Origin: Tritrichomonas musculus
Taxonomy: Eukaryota > Parabasalia > Tritrichomonadida > Tritrichomonadidae
Assembly: GCA_039105265.1 (NCBI GenBank)
Contig: JAPFFF010000022.1
Coordinates: forward strand, 2,294,001-2,358,000
Length of the DNA: 64,000 nt
Reading direction: 5' to 3'
Shown here one piece after another: positions 38,974-47,443 of the stretch. Both the position numbers and the translations under genes were made by a program. The notes under the pieces are model-generated. The model made no database searches. It saw only the letters and a program-made list of their open reading frames with translations, and was not told the DNA's origin. How positions within the stretch are numbered: position 1 is the stretch's first letter; each line of letters starts with the position of its first letter.

Positions 38974-39732
38974 ATGAGCAGGACAAGATGGAATACCAAA
39001 TTAGTTGCAGAAGAAATGCTAAAAGAAAATTGTTACTTAATAGATGAATATATTAAAGGAGATATCCGTATTAAATACACATTTGAGGGTGAAGAATTTT
39101 CAGTTAGATGGCATGATTGGATGAAAAAAGAAAGACCTTCAAGACCTCATTTAAAAGGAGGAAATAGAATAACAAACCTTCACAAGAAATGGAATAACGA
39201 GAGCGTAAATGAATTACTTCTACAAGATAATTGTGAATTATCAGATAATTATCATAGCACAAAACAAAGATTCAGATATAAATATGGAAACTCTTATTAT
39301 TGGACAACATTAGATGACTGGATTTACCATAAATCTCGTCCGCATCAATATAAAAATGAAAATGAACAACGATTTAGAAAGTACCTAGAAGACAATTATA
39401 TTGAATTCGAAACACAGAAATCATTTGATGACTTAAAATCCAAACGAAATTACAAATTACGATTTGATTTTTATATACCAGAGATTGATTTATTGGTTGA
39501 AATTGATGATAGAAGTCATGTAAATGTTGATGAGCAAATTATTAATGGTAAACTCAAAGACCAATGTTGTATCGAAAAAAATCTGAAATTATTAAGAATT
39601 GATGAAACAGTAGAAGAAGAAGATTTTGCTAAAGTAATTGATAATATTCTAGATAACAATATATATGTATTGCGATATGGTAGAATATATCAAAACTATC
39701 ATGGAAAAAACAAGAACATTATAACTAAATAG
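38974..39732 (+). CDS. PD-(D/E)XK endonuclease with two N-terminal DUF723-like repeats
   Basis: 252 residues. The C-terminal domain has FRKYLEDNYIEFETQ, then RFDFYIPEIDLLVEIDD (about 165-182) and a helix plus LKLLRID strand (about 207-215), the D...ExD pattern of Vsr-like and phage-type PD-(D/E)XK nucleases. The N-terminal 120 residues contain two related units ending in W-x-DW and PSRP/SRPH, similar to the small domains that precede such nucleases in phages. It follows PolB by 39 bp. It could process DNA ends, act as a homing-type nuclease or attack competitors. No counterpart is present at this place in C. Confidence 0.7.
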   Translation: MSRTRWNTKLVAEEMLKENCYLIDEYIKGDIRIKYTFEGEEFSVRWHDWMKKERPSRPHLKGGNRITNLHKKWNNESVNELLLQDNCELSDNYHSTKQRFRYKYGNSYYWTTLDDWIYHKSRPHQYKNENEQRFRKYLEDNYIEFETQKSFDDLKSKRNYKLRFDFYIPEIDLLVEIDDRSHVNVDEQIINGKLKDQCCIEKNLKLLRIDETVEEEDFAKVIDNILDNNIYVLRYGRIYQNYHGKNKNIITK

Positions 39733-39753
39733 TTATTTTTTTATTCTTAACAA

Positions 39754-40188
39754 ATGACAAACGAAATAATAAGAAAAATCGATGATATAATAGCTGATTT
39801 GTATACATTAAAATTATGGGTACATACTGAACAAAAAAAAGACAGTTCGTCTAATAGTGAACCACAAAGTGGTGAAGAGAATTCGTTAGAAGAACATACA
39901 ATTGAATTACAAAGTAATACCAAAGCTAAAGCTTGTGACTGTGTAGCAGAGCCTAGAAAAGTCATCCATAGACGTACAAACCGTTCATTCCCATTAAATA
40001 AATCAAAGAATCTCAATGATGAACAACGTAATAAAGTATTAGCATTTGCAAATGAAAATAAACAACTCATCTTGGATCAACCATCTGCTACAAGAAATGA
40101 ATTCCTTCAAAAGCTTGTTCACGATAAATTGAATATTAATCTTTCTGCATACATGTCTTGTAAGATAATTACTATGCTCAGTTTTTAA
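39754..40188 (+). CDS. Small conserved Polinton protein with hairpin-encoded linker
   Basis: 144 residues, homologous to the 100-aa protein of element C in the same relative position: an N-terminal helical segment (about 1-25) and a C-terminal domain from LNKSKNLNDEQRNKVLAF to LNINLSAYMSCKI. The C copy has NKSKNMNDEQRKQVMEY and YNINLSIYMTDKLI. In B the linker is about 40 residues longer and its DNA holds hairpins ACCAC-AAA-GTGGT, ATTAC-AAA-GTAAT and AAGCT-AA-AGCTT. Function unknown; the C-terminal domain might bind DNA, an inference from its basic helical look. Confidence 0.6.
   Translation: MTNEIIRKIDDIIADLYTLKLWVHTEQKKDSSSNSEPQSGEENSLEEHTIELQSNTKAKACDCVAEPRKVIHRRTNRSFPLNKSKNLNDEQRNKVLAFANENKQLILDQPSATRNEFLQKLVHDKLNINLSAYMSCKIITMLSF
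39861..39934 (+). repeat. In-frame hairpin insert in the 144-aa gene of element B
   Basis: Hairpins at 39861-39873, 39906-39918 and 39923-39934. The last two match those in PolB of the same element (36592 onward) over about 32 bases with four differences; two of these are a compensating pair that keeps the stem (TTGC/GCAA versus TTAC/GTAA). Confidence 0.7.
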
Positions 40189-40211
40189 ATATGCGCATGC
40201 TCTATTTAAAT

Positions 40212-43200
40212 CTATGATTTGAATACAGCAAGCGTTTTATCATCTATTATTGCAGTGATAACCCCCACAGTCATACGTTTAATCTTTGATGTTATTGCAG
40301 TTTCACCACTAAGAATCTTCAATTTATTGTCTTCATTATCAATAAATACTTCATCTCCAATACCATAACAAGATGAATCATCAACTTTTACAAGATAATC
40401 ACCATGGGAACTGAAGGTAATACAATTATTTTTTTGGTCAATTCTAACACAAATACCAACATATTCTTTCCATGAACCAGTAGTTTTGACACTGCAAATA
40501 CAATCTGTTGTATCATTCACAGTTGAAGATATCCACGTATCACCATCATGTTTATAAACCTTACCAGTCATATATACTGGAGCTCCAATAACGAAATCAT
40601 TAATAGAGTTCATTGATGACTCGATTGGGGAGTAGTGGGTGATGGTTGTGTTTGATTTGTGTAAATTTGTTATTTTTGTATGTAAGGTTTGGTATAATTG
40701 TAATGATAGATTTGTTGATGTACACTTATTAGATGCCTTCATTAATAATACATCCATATTATCTATATTTCCATCGTTGTCAAATAAAACACTTTCAATT
40801 AAGTCATTCTTATTGATATAATCATTTAATGAACTCTTTAAAGCAAAGTTATCAGTCACATATTTCACAGATGAAATCATATTATCGTTCACAGGTTGGT
40901 TGCTGATTAATGTGATAGATGCATCATATATATTGGTTAGTGTATCGTCCGCGGCTCTCAATGAAACAATATGGGTATTATAATTAATGTTTATTAATTC
41001 ATTGCTTGTTGATTTGTAAATCATATTCAAACTTTTATATAAACTGTATTCGTATTCAACTTCTTCATATGATGCATCATCAGCATTTCGTTTGAATTTG
41101 ACGATAATATTTTTGGTTGTGAATACTCTTCTTATATCATCATCAGGAACTACACAACCACTTTCATTCTGTGTACATTGAATTGTGATTTGTTCTGGAT
41201 TTTCATCAACAACATTTGCAGTTTTAATAAATGGTGATTCGATTTGTGCTTTAATGACGTTGATTAACCATTGAGTATTGCCACTTGAATTACACAACAT
41301 AAATTCACCACGGTCATACCATACAATAGATAATCCATTATCTAACATCATTCTATACCCTCTCATATATTTTTCATAAGGCTTGAATATCAAATCAAAA
41401 TGTTGAATATTGTTAATGTAATCCTTGTTAGAACCCCAATTAACATCAAATATCACATGTATATCGGTTTCTGGCAAGTATGGTTTTACAAATATATAAT
41501 CACGAACTGGAACCGGATATTCAATATTCAATTCAGTGCCATACAACGCAGTACTCAACGCAGATTCATTAACCAAATCAGTTGGAATTGTTGGAATATC
41601 TGTTTTCAATGCATACTTATCTAATTCATAAGCCAATTCATCTTCATCAACAAACTTCTCATCAGCTTGTGCACTGGTATAATACGGTGTCAAATCAACA
41701 TCTTTAATATCACTCTTCAATACATATTTATCTTGGAGAAATGCAAGATTAACAACACAGTTTTTGTTTGTTTCATCATAATCTTCATTTGCAATATAGC
41801 AACTTATTATATTGATTCTATGTTGGTTATCAAAATCATAAACAACTCCACAACTTGAACTCATTTCTAATGTTAATGCTATATTTTGAACACCATTATT
41901 TAAAACATAATCATTATTATTAATACTTGATATAGTGAATATTCCTTGATATTTAATACTTTCATCAGTCTTATCATATCCATCAAATAACATTCCATAT
42001 TGTTTCCATTTTTCAAAATATTGACTTGCATTAGTATAAAGAACCGAAAGAGTATTAATACTATTCCCTTCATCATAAGTTAATTCTAATTCTTGATTGA
42101 AAGTAATTTTTTTATCAATTATTTCTGGAATATCAGATTTTAACGCATAAGTGTTTAACACATATCTAGCCGAATAAGCGTTTTTGTCTGTTGGTTCGAC
42201 AGTTTTGGTTATTGAACATGATAATATTTCTGGTGTTTCACCAGTTCCTGGATTGATTAATTCATGGGAGTTATACAGATACCAAAGACTAGAATCACTT
42301 CCTTCCATACGCAGTATCTGAGAGGGTAGATCATCATCATCGTCATTGTACGAATAGTCTGCGTGAACATAATGGGCCGTATAGTAACTGTCTGATGATA
42401 CAATATCCAACCCATATTGCTCAATCAGTATATGATATGGGTCGTAATCCAAATCAAGAATTGTATTATTGGCGATTGTGAATTGAATAGTTGTTTGTCC
42501 CTCAATAATCTCTGGGATTTCGCTTTTCACTTGCTCAATAATCTTTGGGAGGTCTTCTTTTGAAACATATTCTCTGGCACAAGAATCCAAAGCCGCTTGA
42601 AGACCTTCATTAGCCGCCATACTTGTTAAACACATTGATGCTTGAGCTGATAATGGGTTAACATCATTAGCCATCAATTTCTGAAACATTTCGTCTGATA
42701 ATTGGTCTCTTATGTTCAATTGCAACTCACTATTTTTGAGAACCGTGGGTATCTCTGACAAGTCTTCTTTTTTTGCATACAATGTCATATCTGGCAAGTC
42801 TTCTGTTTTCGCGTATGGTTCCAAAGCAGTTGTCAAAGCAGATTCATTAACCAAATCTGTAGGTATTTCAGGTATGTCAGTTGATAATGCAAAATTGTTA
42901 ACAACGTAATCACGTAATGTATTAACAGCGTTTTGAATTTCTTCACTACTAGCATACTTTAATAATTCTTTATTGAATTCCTCTGTTTTCAAATAATCGA
43001 ATAAATCAGTTGTTTTCGCATAAGACTGTAAGTCCTGCGCTTTAGCGTACTCGCTTAAGCTCGTAAGCTTTGCATACTCATCAAGATTCGTAAGCTTTGC
43101 GTAAGGTTTCAATAATTCTTTCAATTCCTCGGTATTCAAGCTTGACCCCAAATTATTTCCGTTATTACACTTACACCCACATGAAGTGGCATATTGTTTT

Positions 43201-43271
43201 ATGTATTCTATTATTAATTCATCTATTGTATTTACCCTTTTGATACCACCTTCTTGCTCTATCGTAAACAT
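40212..43271 (-). CDS. Fibre protein of element B
   Basis: About 1019 residues from the ATG at 43271, chosen because the element C fibre starts with the same MFTIEQ-x-G sequence; an ATG 9 bases upstream is possible. N-terminus MFTIEQEGGIKRVNTIDELI is an anchor region shared with C. Next come YAKLTSL/YAKLTNL-type repeats (about 70-115), typical of coiled-coil or triple-helical shafts, then beta-rich blocks, a long segment shared with the F fibre (VKSEIPEIIEGQTTIQF onward), and the 140-residue C-terminal domain ending LAVFKS. Probably a trimeric receptor-binding fibre. It diverges from the next gene across 14 bp. Confidence 0.7.
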   Translation of the reverse strand: MFTIEQEGGIKRVNTIDELIIEYIKQYATSCGCKCNNGNNLGSSLNTEELKELLKPYAKLTNLDEYAKLTSLSEYAKAQDLQSYAKTTDLFDYLKTEEFNKELLKYASSEEIQNAVNTLRDYVVNNFALSTDIPEIPTDLVNESALTTALEPYAKTEDLPDMTLYAKKEDLSEIPTVLKNSELQLNIRDQLSDEMFQKLMANDVNPLSAQASMCLTSMAANEGLQAALDSCAREYVSKEDLPKIIEQVKSEIPEIIEGQTTIQFTIANNTILDLDYDPYHILIEQYGLDIVSSDSYYTAHYVHADYSYNDDDDDLPSQILRMEGSDSSLWYLYNSHELINPGTGETPEILSCSITKTVEPTDKNAYSARYVLNTYALKSDIPEIIDKKITFNQELELTYDEGNSINTLSVLYTNASQYFEKWKQYGMLFDGYDKTDESIKYQGIFTISSINNNDYVLNNGVQNIALTLEMSSSCGVVYDFDNQHRINIISCYIANEDYDETNKNCVVNLAFLQDKYVLKSDIKDVDLTPYYTSAQADEKFVDEDELAYELDKYALKTDIPTIPTDLVNESALSTALYGTELNIEYPVPVRDYIFVKPYLPETDIHVIFDVNWGSNKDYINNIQHFDLIFKPYEKYMRGYRMMLDNGLSIVWYDRGEFMLCNSSGNTQWLINVIKAQIESPFIKTANVVDENPEQITIQCTQNESGCVVPDDDIRRVFTTKNIIVKFKRNADDASYEEVEYEYSLYKSLNMIYKSTSNELININYNTHIVSLRAADDTLTNIYDASITLISNQPVNDNMISSVKYVTDNFALKSSLNDYINKNDLIESVLFDNDGNIDNMDVLLMKASNKCTSTNLSLQLYQTLHTKITNLHKSNTTITHYSPIESSMNSINDFVIGAPVYMTGKVYKHDGDTWISSTVNDTTDCICSVKTTGSWKEYVGICVRIDQKNNCITFSSHGDYLVKVDDSSCYGIGDEVFIDNEDNKLKILSGETAITSKIKRMTVGVITAIIDDKTLAVFKS

Positions 43272-43285
43272 TTTGAACATAATAA
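43272..43285. promoter_or_regulatory. 14-bp divergent spacer between fibre and large-protein genes (element B)
   Basis: Only 14 bases separate the two start codons (ATG at 43271 minus and 43286 plus). Element C has the same 14-bp divergent arrangement at 56222-56235, so promoters must overlap or lie within coding sequence. Confidence 0.5.
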
Positions 43286-44137
43286 ATGACGTCAGATGTG
43301 GATGAACAATTAATAATGAATGAGGTAAAAAAGAAAGATTATCAAGATATGCTCATATTCATGTTCCAAAATAGTAAATCAGAGCAAATAAAAACAATAA
43401 TACACAATATTATTGAGTATCTTAAGAATCCTCGTAACTATATCAAAGACGTGAAAGAAAAGCTAAAAGATATGTTTGATAAATATAACGCAAAGCCTAA
43501 AGGAAGTAAAAGACAAAAAAATGAATTAGCTAAAATACTTGATTCAAAAGCGAATTACTTTATTGATATATCTGGCTTACTAAAAGATAAAGAAAAGCCT
43601 GTTGCCATTCCACAAATTGAAGAGGAGGAAGAACCTGACTTGGAAGGCCACTATTTTAGAAACAGAATTAATAAAGACATTGAATCACTTAGTAATTTAG
43701 TTGTACTTGATAGTAATCATATTAATGCTCTACACATATTTTATCGTATTGCTGATGACTCAAAAAGGTATCCGTTATTTAATAAAAAAGATACTACACA
43801 GATTCAATTACTTGTCGTATCATTGGTTGAAAACATAGATTCACATAAAAACAATAAGATACCAGATGACATAAATAACCTAATGCAATTTGAGAAACAA
43901 AGAAGACAAACCAATATTGAAACAATGAGAAAGTTAGCTGAATCTAATCAAGAAGGTCAGCAATTATTAGATGCTTACAATAAATCTTCTACAATTGATG
44001 CTAACCAACTAGAAAGGTTTGGCTTATTAAATGAAGAGTTTACTGCTAAAAACCTTTATGGTTACTATAATAGGTCTATAAATCCTAAAGATGACTCCGA
44101 TGTTAGTAGTAATGGTCTGTGCGGGATGACCATCTAA
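43286..44137 (+). CDS. Start of large virion-type protein of element B, interrupted by element C
   Basis: Homologous to the first 300 residues of the 867-aa protein of element C: shared features include YQDMLIFMFQ/YRRMLLYMYE, an acidic EEEEEPDLEGHYFRNR segment, YYRIADD, FNKKDT, FEKQRRQTNIETM and a C-terminal NPKDDSD. The frame ends inside the left terminus of element C, which begins at 44105. Function unknown. Confidence 0.65.
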   Translation: MTSDVDEQLIMNEVKKKDYQDMLIFMFQNSKSEQIKTIIHNIIEYLKNPRNYIKDVKEKLKDMFDKYNAKPKGSKRQKNELAKILDSKANYFIDISGLLKDKEKPVAIPQIEEEEEPDLEGHYFRNRINKDIESLSNLVVLDSNHINALHIFYRIADDSKRYPLFNKKDTTQIQLLVVSLVENIDSHKNNKIPDDINNLMQFEKQRRQTNIETMRKLAESNQEGQQLLDAYNKSSTIDANQLERFGLLNEEFTAKNLYGYYNRSINPKDDSDVSSNGLCGMTI

Positions 44138-44805
44138 TAATTTTACTCGTACCTTGCCCAGCATACCTTGCAAGCCAACAAGCTCAGGTATAAAAAATCA
44201 GGTATGTGTACTTGTTATTGTTTTTACCCGTGTTTCCATTACTAACCTATACATTTGAATAATTTTCTGGAACCCTTTATCAACTCATTATGTTTTGATA
44301 GGATAACTAAGTTTTTACAATTTTTCAAAAATTATATTTTTTAAAAATTTTTTTATTTTTTATTTCCACTACATATAATGGAAGCCTTTGCTAATTATGC
44401 TGCTAAACAACTCCGTACATATAAAACACCTATGTACGACCTTTTTGCTGACATTTGTGATAAAGTCATTGATGGTGACCGTGATGCTATTGATGTTGTT
44501 GAACCCTTTATTATAGACGCACAAATGGATATATTCAGAGAGCAGAATCACTTATACATATCTTTTCATGATGAAAATGCTGCTTTTCGTGAGTATGGAG
44601 AAATATTTGATTACTATATTGATGAGCTTACTGGTGATTACGATGATTATGGTATGCCATATCACTTTCCAAAGAAGTTTTACGATGAGGTATGGGAATT
44701 CTTCCAATACACTGATGAAGGAAATAAATGCATGAATGAATTCAATCCAAATACTGATAAGATTCAGGAAATTTAATTAAAAAAGCGATTATTATTTTTG
44801 TATTT
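44105..44805. repeat. Left terminal inverted repeat of element C
   Basis: About 700 bp ending at tttttgtattt. The visible part of the right copy (63778-64000) matches 44583-44805 in inverted orientation with about seven differences. It contains a whole small gene (44378-44776). The stretch 44138-44377 has no gene that I can support. Confidence 0.85.
44378..44776 (+). CDS. Terminal-repeat-encoded acidic protein (left copy)
   Basis: 132 residues, acidic and rich in Tyr and Phe, no recognised domain. A second copy begins in the right terminal repeat (63808 to the edge), so the complete element has two. The differences between copies include several that alter the protein near its C-terminus (WEFFQYTDEGN versus YEFFKYTDEGK), and the frame stays open in both, which favours a real gene. 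Preceded by tttttatttccac, also seen before PolB of B. Confidence 0.6.
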   Translation: MEAFANYAAKQLRTYKTPMYDLFADICDKVIDGDRDAIDVVEPFIIDAQMDIFREQNHLYISFHDENAAFREYGEIFDYYIDELTGDYDDYGMPYHFPKKFYDEVWEFFQYTDEGNKCMNEFNPNTDKIQEI

Positions 44806-44830
44806 ATTTTTTATTCACATTTCACAAAAC

Positions 44831-45280
44831 ATGAAAGCACCAAAGGTCTATGATTATATAAACACCCTCATATCTGTATTACCGGAGCCAGAAAAGTATC
44901 GTAATTGTGATTTCTCAATATTATGTGAAAAGTTTCCTCTAATGATGAATACAAACAGTTTTCGTGCAAAAGTATTGTACATAAGTCTTAAGAACACTAT
45001 TAGTGAAACTATGACGATTTATCCTGATAAGATCACAGAAATAGGATTAGAGAACATAACAATTACCACAAACTTACGAAGAAGGCTTTCGATGAAGACA
45101 CAAGAATTCTTCATAAATGGTAATACAGAACCACAAGAATACAAAGGAAATGATTATTATAATTACAGTTTAGAGAGAACAAGTATGTCTACAAGAAACA
45201 AAATTAAAGAACTAAGACAAAAATATAATGTACCTGAACCAGAATTATTTGTAGGAAAGCATCAAGATTTAATTATATAA
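44831..45280 (+). CDS. Hypothetical protein of element C
   Basis: 149 residues from ATG 44831, preferred to an ATG at 44798 because the upstream 11 residues are uninformative and the later ATG follows cacaaaac. Mostly helical, basic C-terminal part (RNKIKELRQKYNVPEPELF). No family recognised. Overlaps the ATPase gene tail to tail by 8 bp. Confidence 0.5.
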   Translation: MKAPKVYDYINTLISVLPEPEKYRNCDFSILCEKFPLMMNTNSFRAKVLYISLKNTISETMTIYPDKITEIGLENITITTNLRRRLSMKTQEFFINGNTEPQEYKGNDYYNYSLERTSMSTRNKIKELRQKYNVPEPELFVGKHQDLII

Positions 45281-46130
45281 AGCTAATATTACTTGTACGA
45301 ACATTGATCATAATAAAGTCATGATTCCTCATCTTCATGTAATAATGCCATAATTCTTCAAATTCAACTGGCATTGGAACTTGTTGATAAATATATTGCA
45401 TCTTTTGGCGAGAGAACCCAGAGAAGATGAAGAAAGTTGTTGCATTATTTTTGTAGTCAGTTGGTATTGACTTGAAGAATTGTACATTTATGTAAACTAT
45501 TGAATGTTTATGACGAAGTTGTGTAATGTAGTTGGTAAAATATGATGATTTCAATAACTTACTCCTAACAAAGTCTTCGCAAAGAATGATAGTGTTCAAT
45601 GGCTGATTTGGTTTACCGAGTTTGTTAATACGCAGAAACTCAAACATTTGTTGAAGTTTGTCATTATCTATTGTTATTCGTGGAGCTGTACTATACCGAT
45701 CATACAATTCTTTCCACAAATCAAGTTCTTTCAAATATTTTTCAGCATTAGCATCAGAAACAACATGAATAGGTAATTGAATCAATTCTTGCTGTGCTTC
45801 AAAAGTAGAGTCATTAATACTACCATTCTTGCTGATATAAACTATTAAATGAAAGCTGTTTTCTTTAGGTAAACGAGATATTTGAATGATGTCACGTAGC
45901 ATTACATGTGTCTTTCCTTTACCTTGAGGACCAACCAGAATATTGAGAGAATTATACCATGAATAGATATCAACAGCAATTGGCCGTATTGATTCAGACA
46001 TTATTTTTCCTTCATTACGTTTATATGCAGCAGACATAGCAGCATCAATATTAAAAGGCTGTGGCATCATTATTACATCATCTTCATAATCACTAGAATC
46101 AGAATGATAATAGAATTGTGTTGGTTTCAT
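45273..46130 (-). CDS. Genome-packaging ATPase, FtsK/HerA (A32-like) type (element C)
   Basis: 285 residues. Walker A is LVGPQGKGKTHVML (about 61-74), Walker B is IILCEDF (about 186-192), followed by the TQLRHKHSIVYINVQ sensor strand (about 205-219). It packages the element DNA into the capsid by the family's known role. It is clearly diverged from the A/D ATPase yet has the same order of motifs and the same length. Confidence 0.85.
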   Translation of the reverse strand: MKPTQFYYHSDSSDYEDDVIMMPQPFNIDAAMSAAYKRNEGKIMSESIRPIAVDIYSWYNSLNILVGPQGKGKTHVMLRDIIQISRLPKENSFHLIVYISKNGSINDSTFEAQQELIQLPIHVVSDANAEKYLKELDLWKELYDRYSTAPRITIDNDKLQQMFEFLRINKLGKPNQPLNTIILCEDFVRSKLLKSSYFTNYITQLRHKHSIVYINVQFFKSIPTDYKNNATTFFIFSGFSRQKMQYIYQQVPMPVEFEELWHYYMKMRNHDFIMINVRTSNISFI

Positions 46131-46155
46131 TTCATTCTCATCAGAATTGTATTAC

Positions 46156-46275
46156 TTATGAGTATATTCTTGCTCTCATTTCTTCAGTGAGCTTTGGTTC
46201 ATATTCATAAGTAAATCCAATAATTATTACACTTAGTTCAACAACAATAACACCTAATAGTAACTCAATTATCAT
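46156..46275 (-). CDS. 39-aa single-span membrane protein
   Basis: Reads MIIELLLGVIVVELSVIIIG, then FTYEYEPKLTEEMRARIYS: one hydrophobic span followed by a charged tail. It sits upstream of the ATPase gene on the same strand between well-supported genes, in a stretch otherwise free of genes. Short hydrophobic proteins are common in viruses with an internal membrane or membrane-interacting capsids. Short length keeps confidence moderate. Confidence 0.5.
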   Translation of the reverse strand: MIIELLLGVIVVELSVIIIGFTYEYEPKLTEEMRARIYS

Positions 46276-46311
46276 TTTAGTGCAGTGAAAACAAAAATAT
46301 AGATCTGCTTT

Positions 46312-46869
46312 TTAGATACACATTTTAGTTGAAATTCCGTATCTTACTAACTGACTATAAATATCATTAAAACATATTTTTAAATCTAATGCTTTATCAT
46401 CTTTGGTAACTAATATTCGTTGTATTTTCATGTACTTTGTATTTGATAAGCAGCCTGTACAACCTTCTTCTTCATCTATGACCAGCTCGACTTTGTCAGC
46501 TCTTGTTAAGATTTTTATTAGTTCCATCAGTGAATTACTATGACAAACAAGATAGTTGTTAACTTTAAGGGGATTAAGTTCATAAATGTTTAACAATGTT
46601 TCAAGGAATTTGTTTTTGATTTCCATGTTCTCAAGTTCGTTTGTAAGAAGACTTATTTGTGGTTGTAATGGAGATTGAACACTCTCCCCAACTGGAGTAA
46701 AATTTATGTTTCTTTCTTGAGGTTGTACACTTGCGTAAGTCTGTAAAGGAGGAACATTAGGGTACTGTGGTGGTTTTATTTTTATATTCACATTAGTGTT
46801 TTGTTCTTGTTTACAACTACTATCGTTTTCACTTGATAAGATTCTTGCTCTATGCAATACGTTTGACAT
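46312..46869 (-). CDS. Conserved small Polinton protein (element C copy)
   Basis: 185 residues from ATG 46869 (MSNVLHRARILSSE). This start, not the ATG at 46899, matches the F homologue MSGTLRQARILSSE. A polar Gln/Pro-rich linker (about 15-75) is followed by the conserved domain: KNKFLETLL, NPLKVNNYLVC, ADKVELVIDEEEGCTGC, KIQRILVTKDDK and FNDIYSQLVRYG. The pair of Cys residues after the acidic turn is also present in the A/D protein as GCC. Function unknown. Confidence 0.65.
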   Translation of the reverse strand: MSNVLHRARILSSENDSSCKQEQNTNVNIKIKPPQYPNVPPLQTYASVQPQERNINFTPVGESVQSPLQPQISLLTNELENMEIKNKFLETLLNIYELNPLKVNNYLVCHSNSLMELIKILTRADKVELVIDEEEGCTGCLSNTKYMKIQRILVTKDDKALDLKICFNDIYSQLVRYGISTKMCI

Positions 46870-46888
46870 TTCAATGTGATTAAAACAT

Positions 46889-47122
46889 CTATTGTTCATT
46901 ATTGGTTAGTTCTCTTAGTTCAGTTTCAAGTTTGGCTACTTTTTCTTTCAATGAATTGATGTCTTCTATAAGGCTTTCTCTAATGGCTAATCCATTTGAA
47001 CCCAACATTCCTGTTTTTACATTATTAAGATGCTGCTTGGTTTCATATACTCTTTCTTTCAATGATCGCTTTATTTGCTTCAATTGAGGTATTTCCTTCT
47101 TATATTCGTTCAAATCTGTCAT
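46889..47122 (-). CDS. Small coiled-coil protein
   Basis: 77 residues, almost entirely heptad-like (LKQIKRSLKERVYETKQHL, LKEKVAKLETELRELTN). No further domain. Lies 19 bp upstream of the conserved small-protein gene on the same strand and 15 bp from the divergent gene at 47138. Confidence 0.5.
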   Translation of the reverse strand: MTDLNEYKKEIPQLKQIKRSLKERVYETKQHLNNVKTGMLGSNGLAIRESLIEDINSLKEKVAKLETELRELTNNEQ

Positions 47123-47137
47123 TTACTTACTATTAAA

Positions 47138-47443
47138 ATGAGTAATTATGAACAAAGGAGAACCTTACATGATGACAAACATCAAAATCATTTTGACAAA
47201 CAGAGACTCAAACAACAAAAAGAAAGGACAAGAATTAATTCACAGCCAACGGTTAAGAAGTATGAGGAGAAAGGTAATATTAATCATGAACCACCAGCAA
47301 AAACAACAAAGCCACTGAATTATCATTTGCTTACACTAAACCATTCAACAATTTCGATGAACAATTTCTTAATTTTTTATTTAATATTTACACAAAATAC
47401 AAATGACAGAAATATCAGAATTTGTTACACTTGTCAATCATGA
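47138..47443 (+). CDS. Possible small Lys/Gln-rich protein
   Basis: Starts MSNYEQRRTLHDDKHQNHFD in a position divergent to the coiled-coil gene. The first 60 residues are hydrophilic and basic. The end overlaps the next gene, so its boundaries are uncertain. No family recognised. Confidence 0.35.
   Translation: MSNYEQRRTLHDDKHQNHFDKQRLKQQKERTRINSQPTVKKYEEKGNINHEPPAKTTKPLNYHLLTLNHSTISMNNFLIFYLIFTQNTNDRNIRICYTCQS

Larger units (their letters stand above)
32935..44104. mobile_element. Polinton/Maverick element B, interrupted at 44104 by element C
   Basis: The left end begins AGTAGTATATACTAGTCGG at 32935. Gene order from there is PolB, PD-(D/E)XK nuclease, 144-aa protein (all plus), fibre (minus), then the start of a large virion-type protein (plus). 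This equals the right-hand part of element C read in reverse, with the nuclease as an extra. Element C lies within the last gene, so the rest of B should lie beyond the window. Apart from C, B looks whole in the visible part. Confidence 0.75.
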
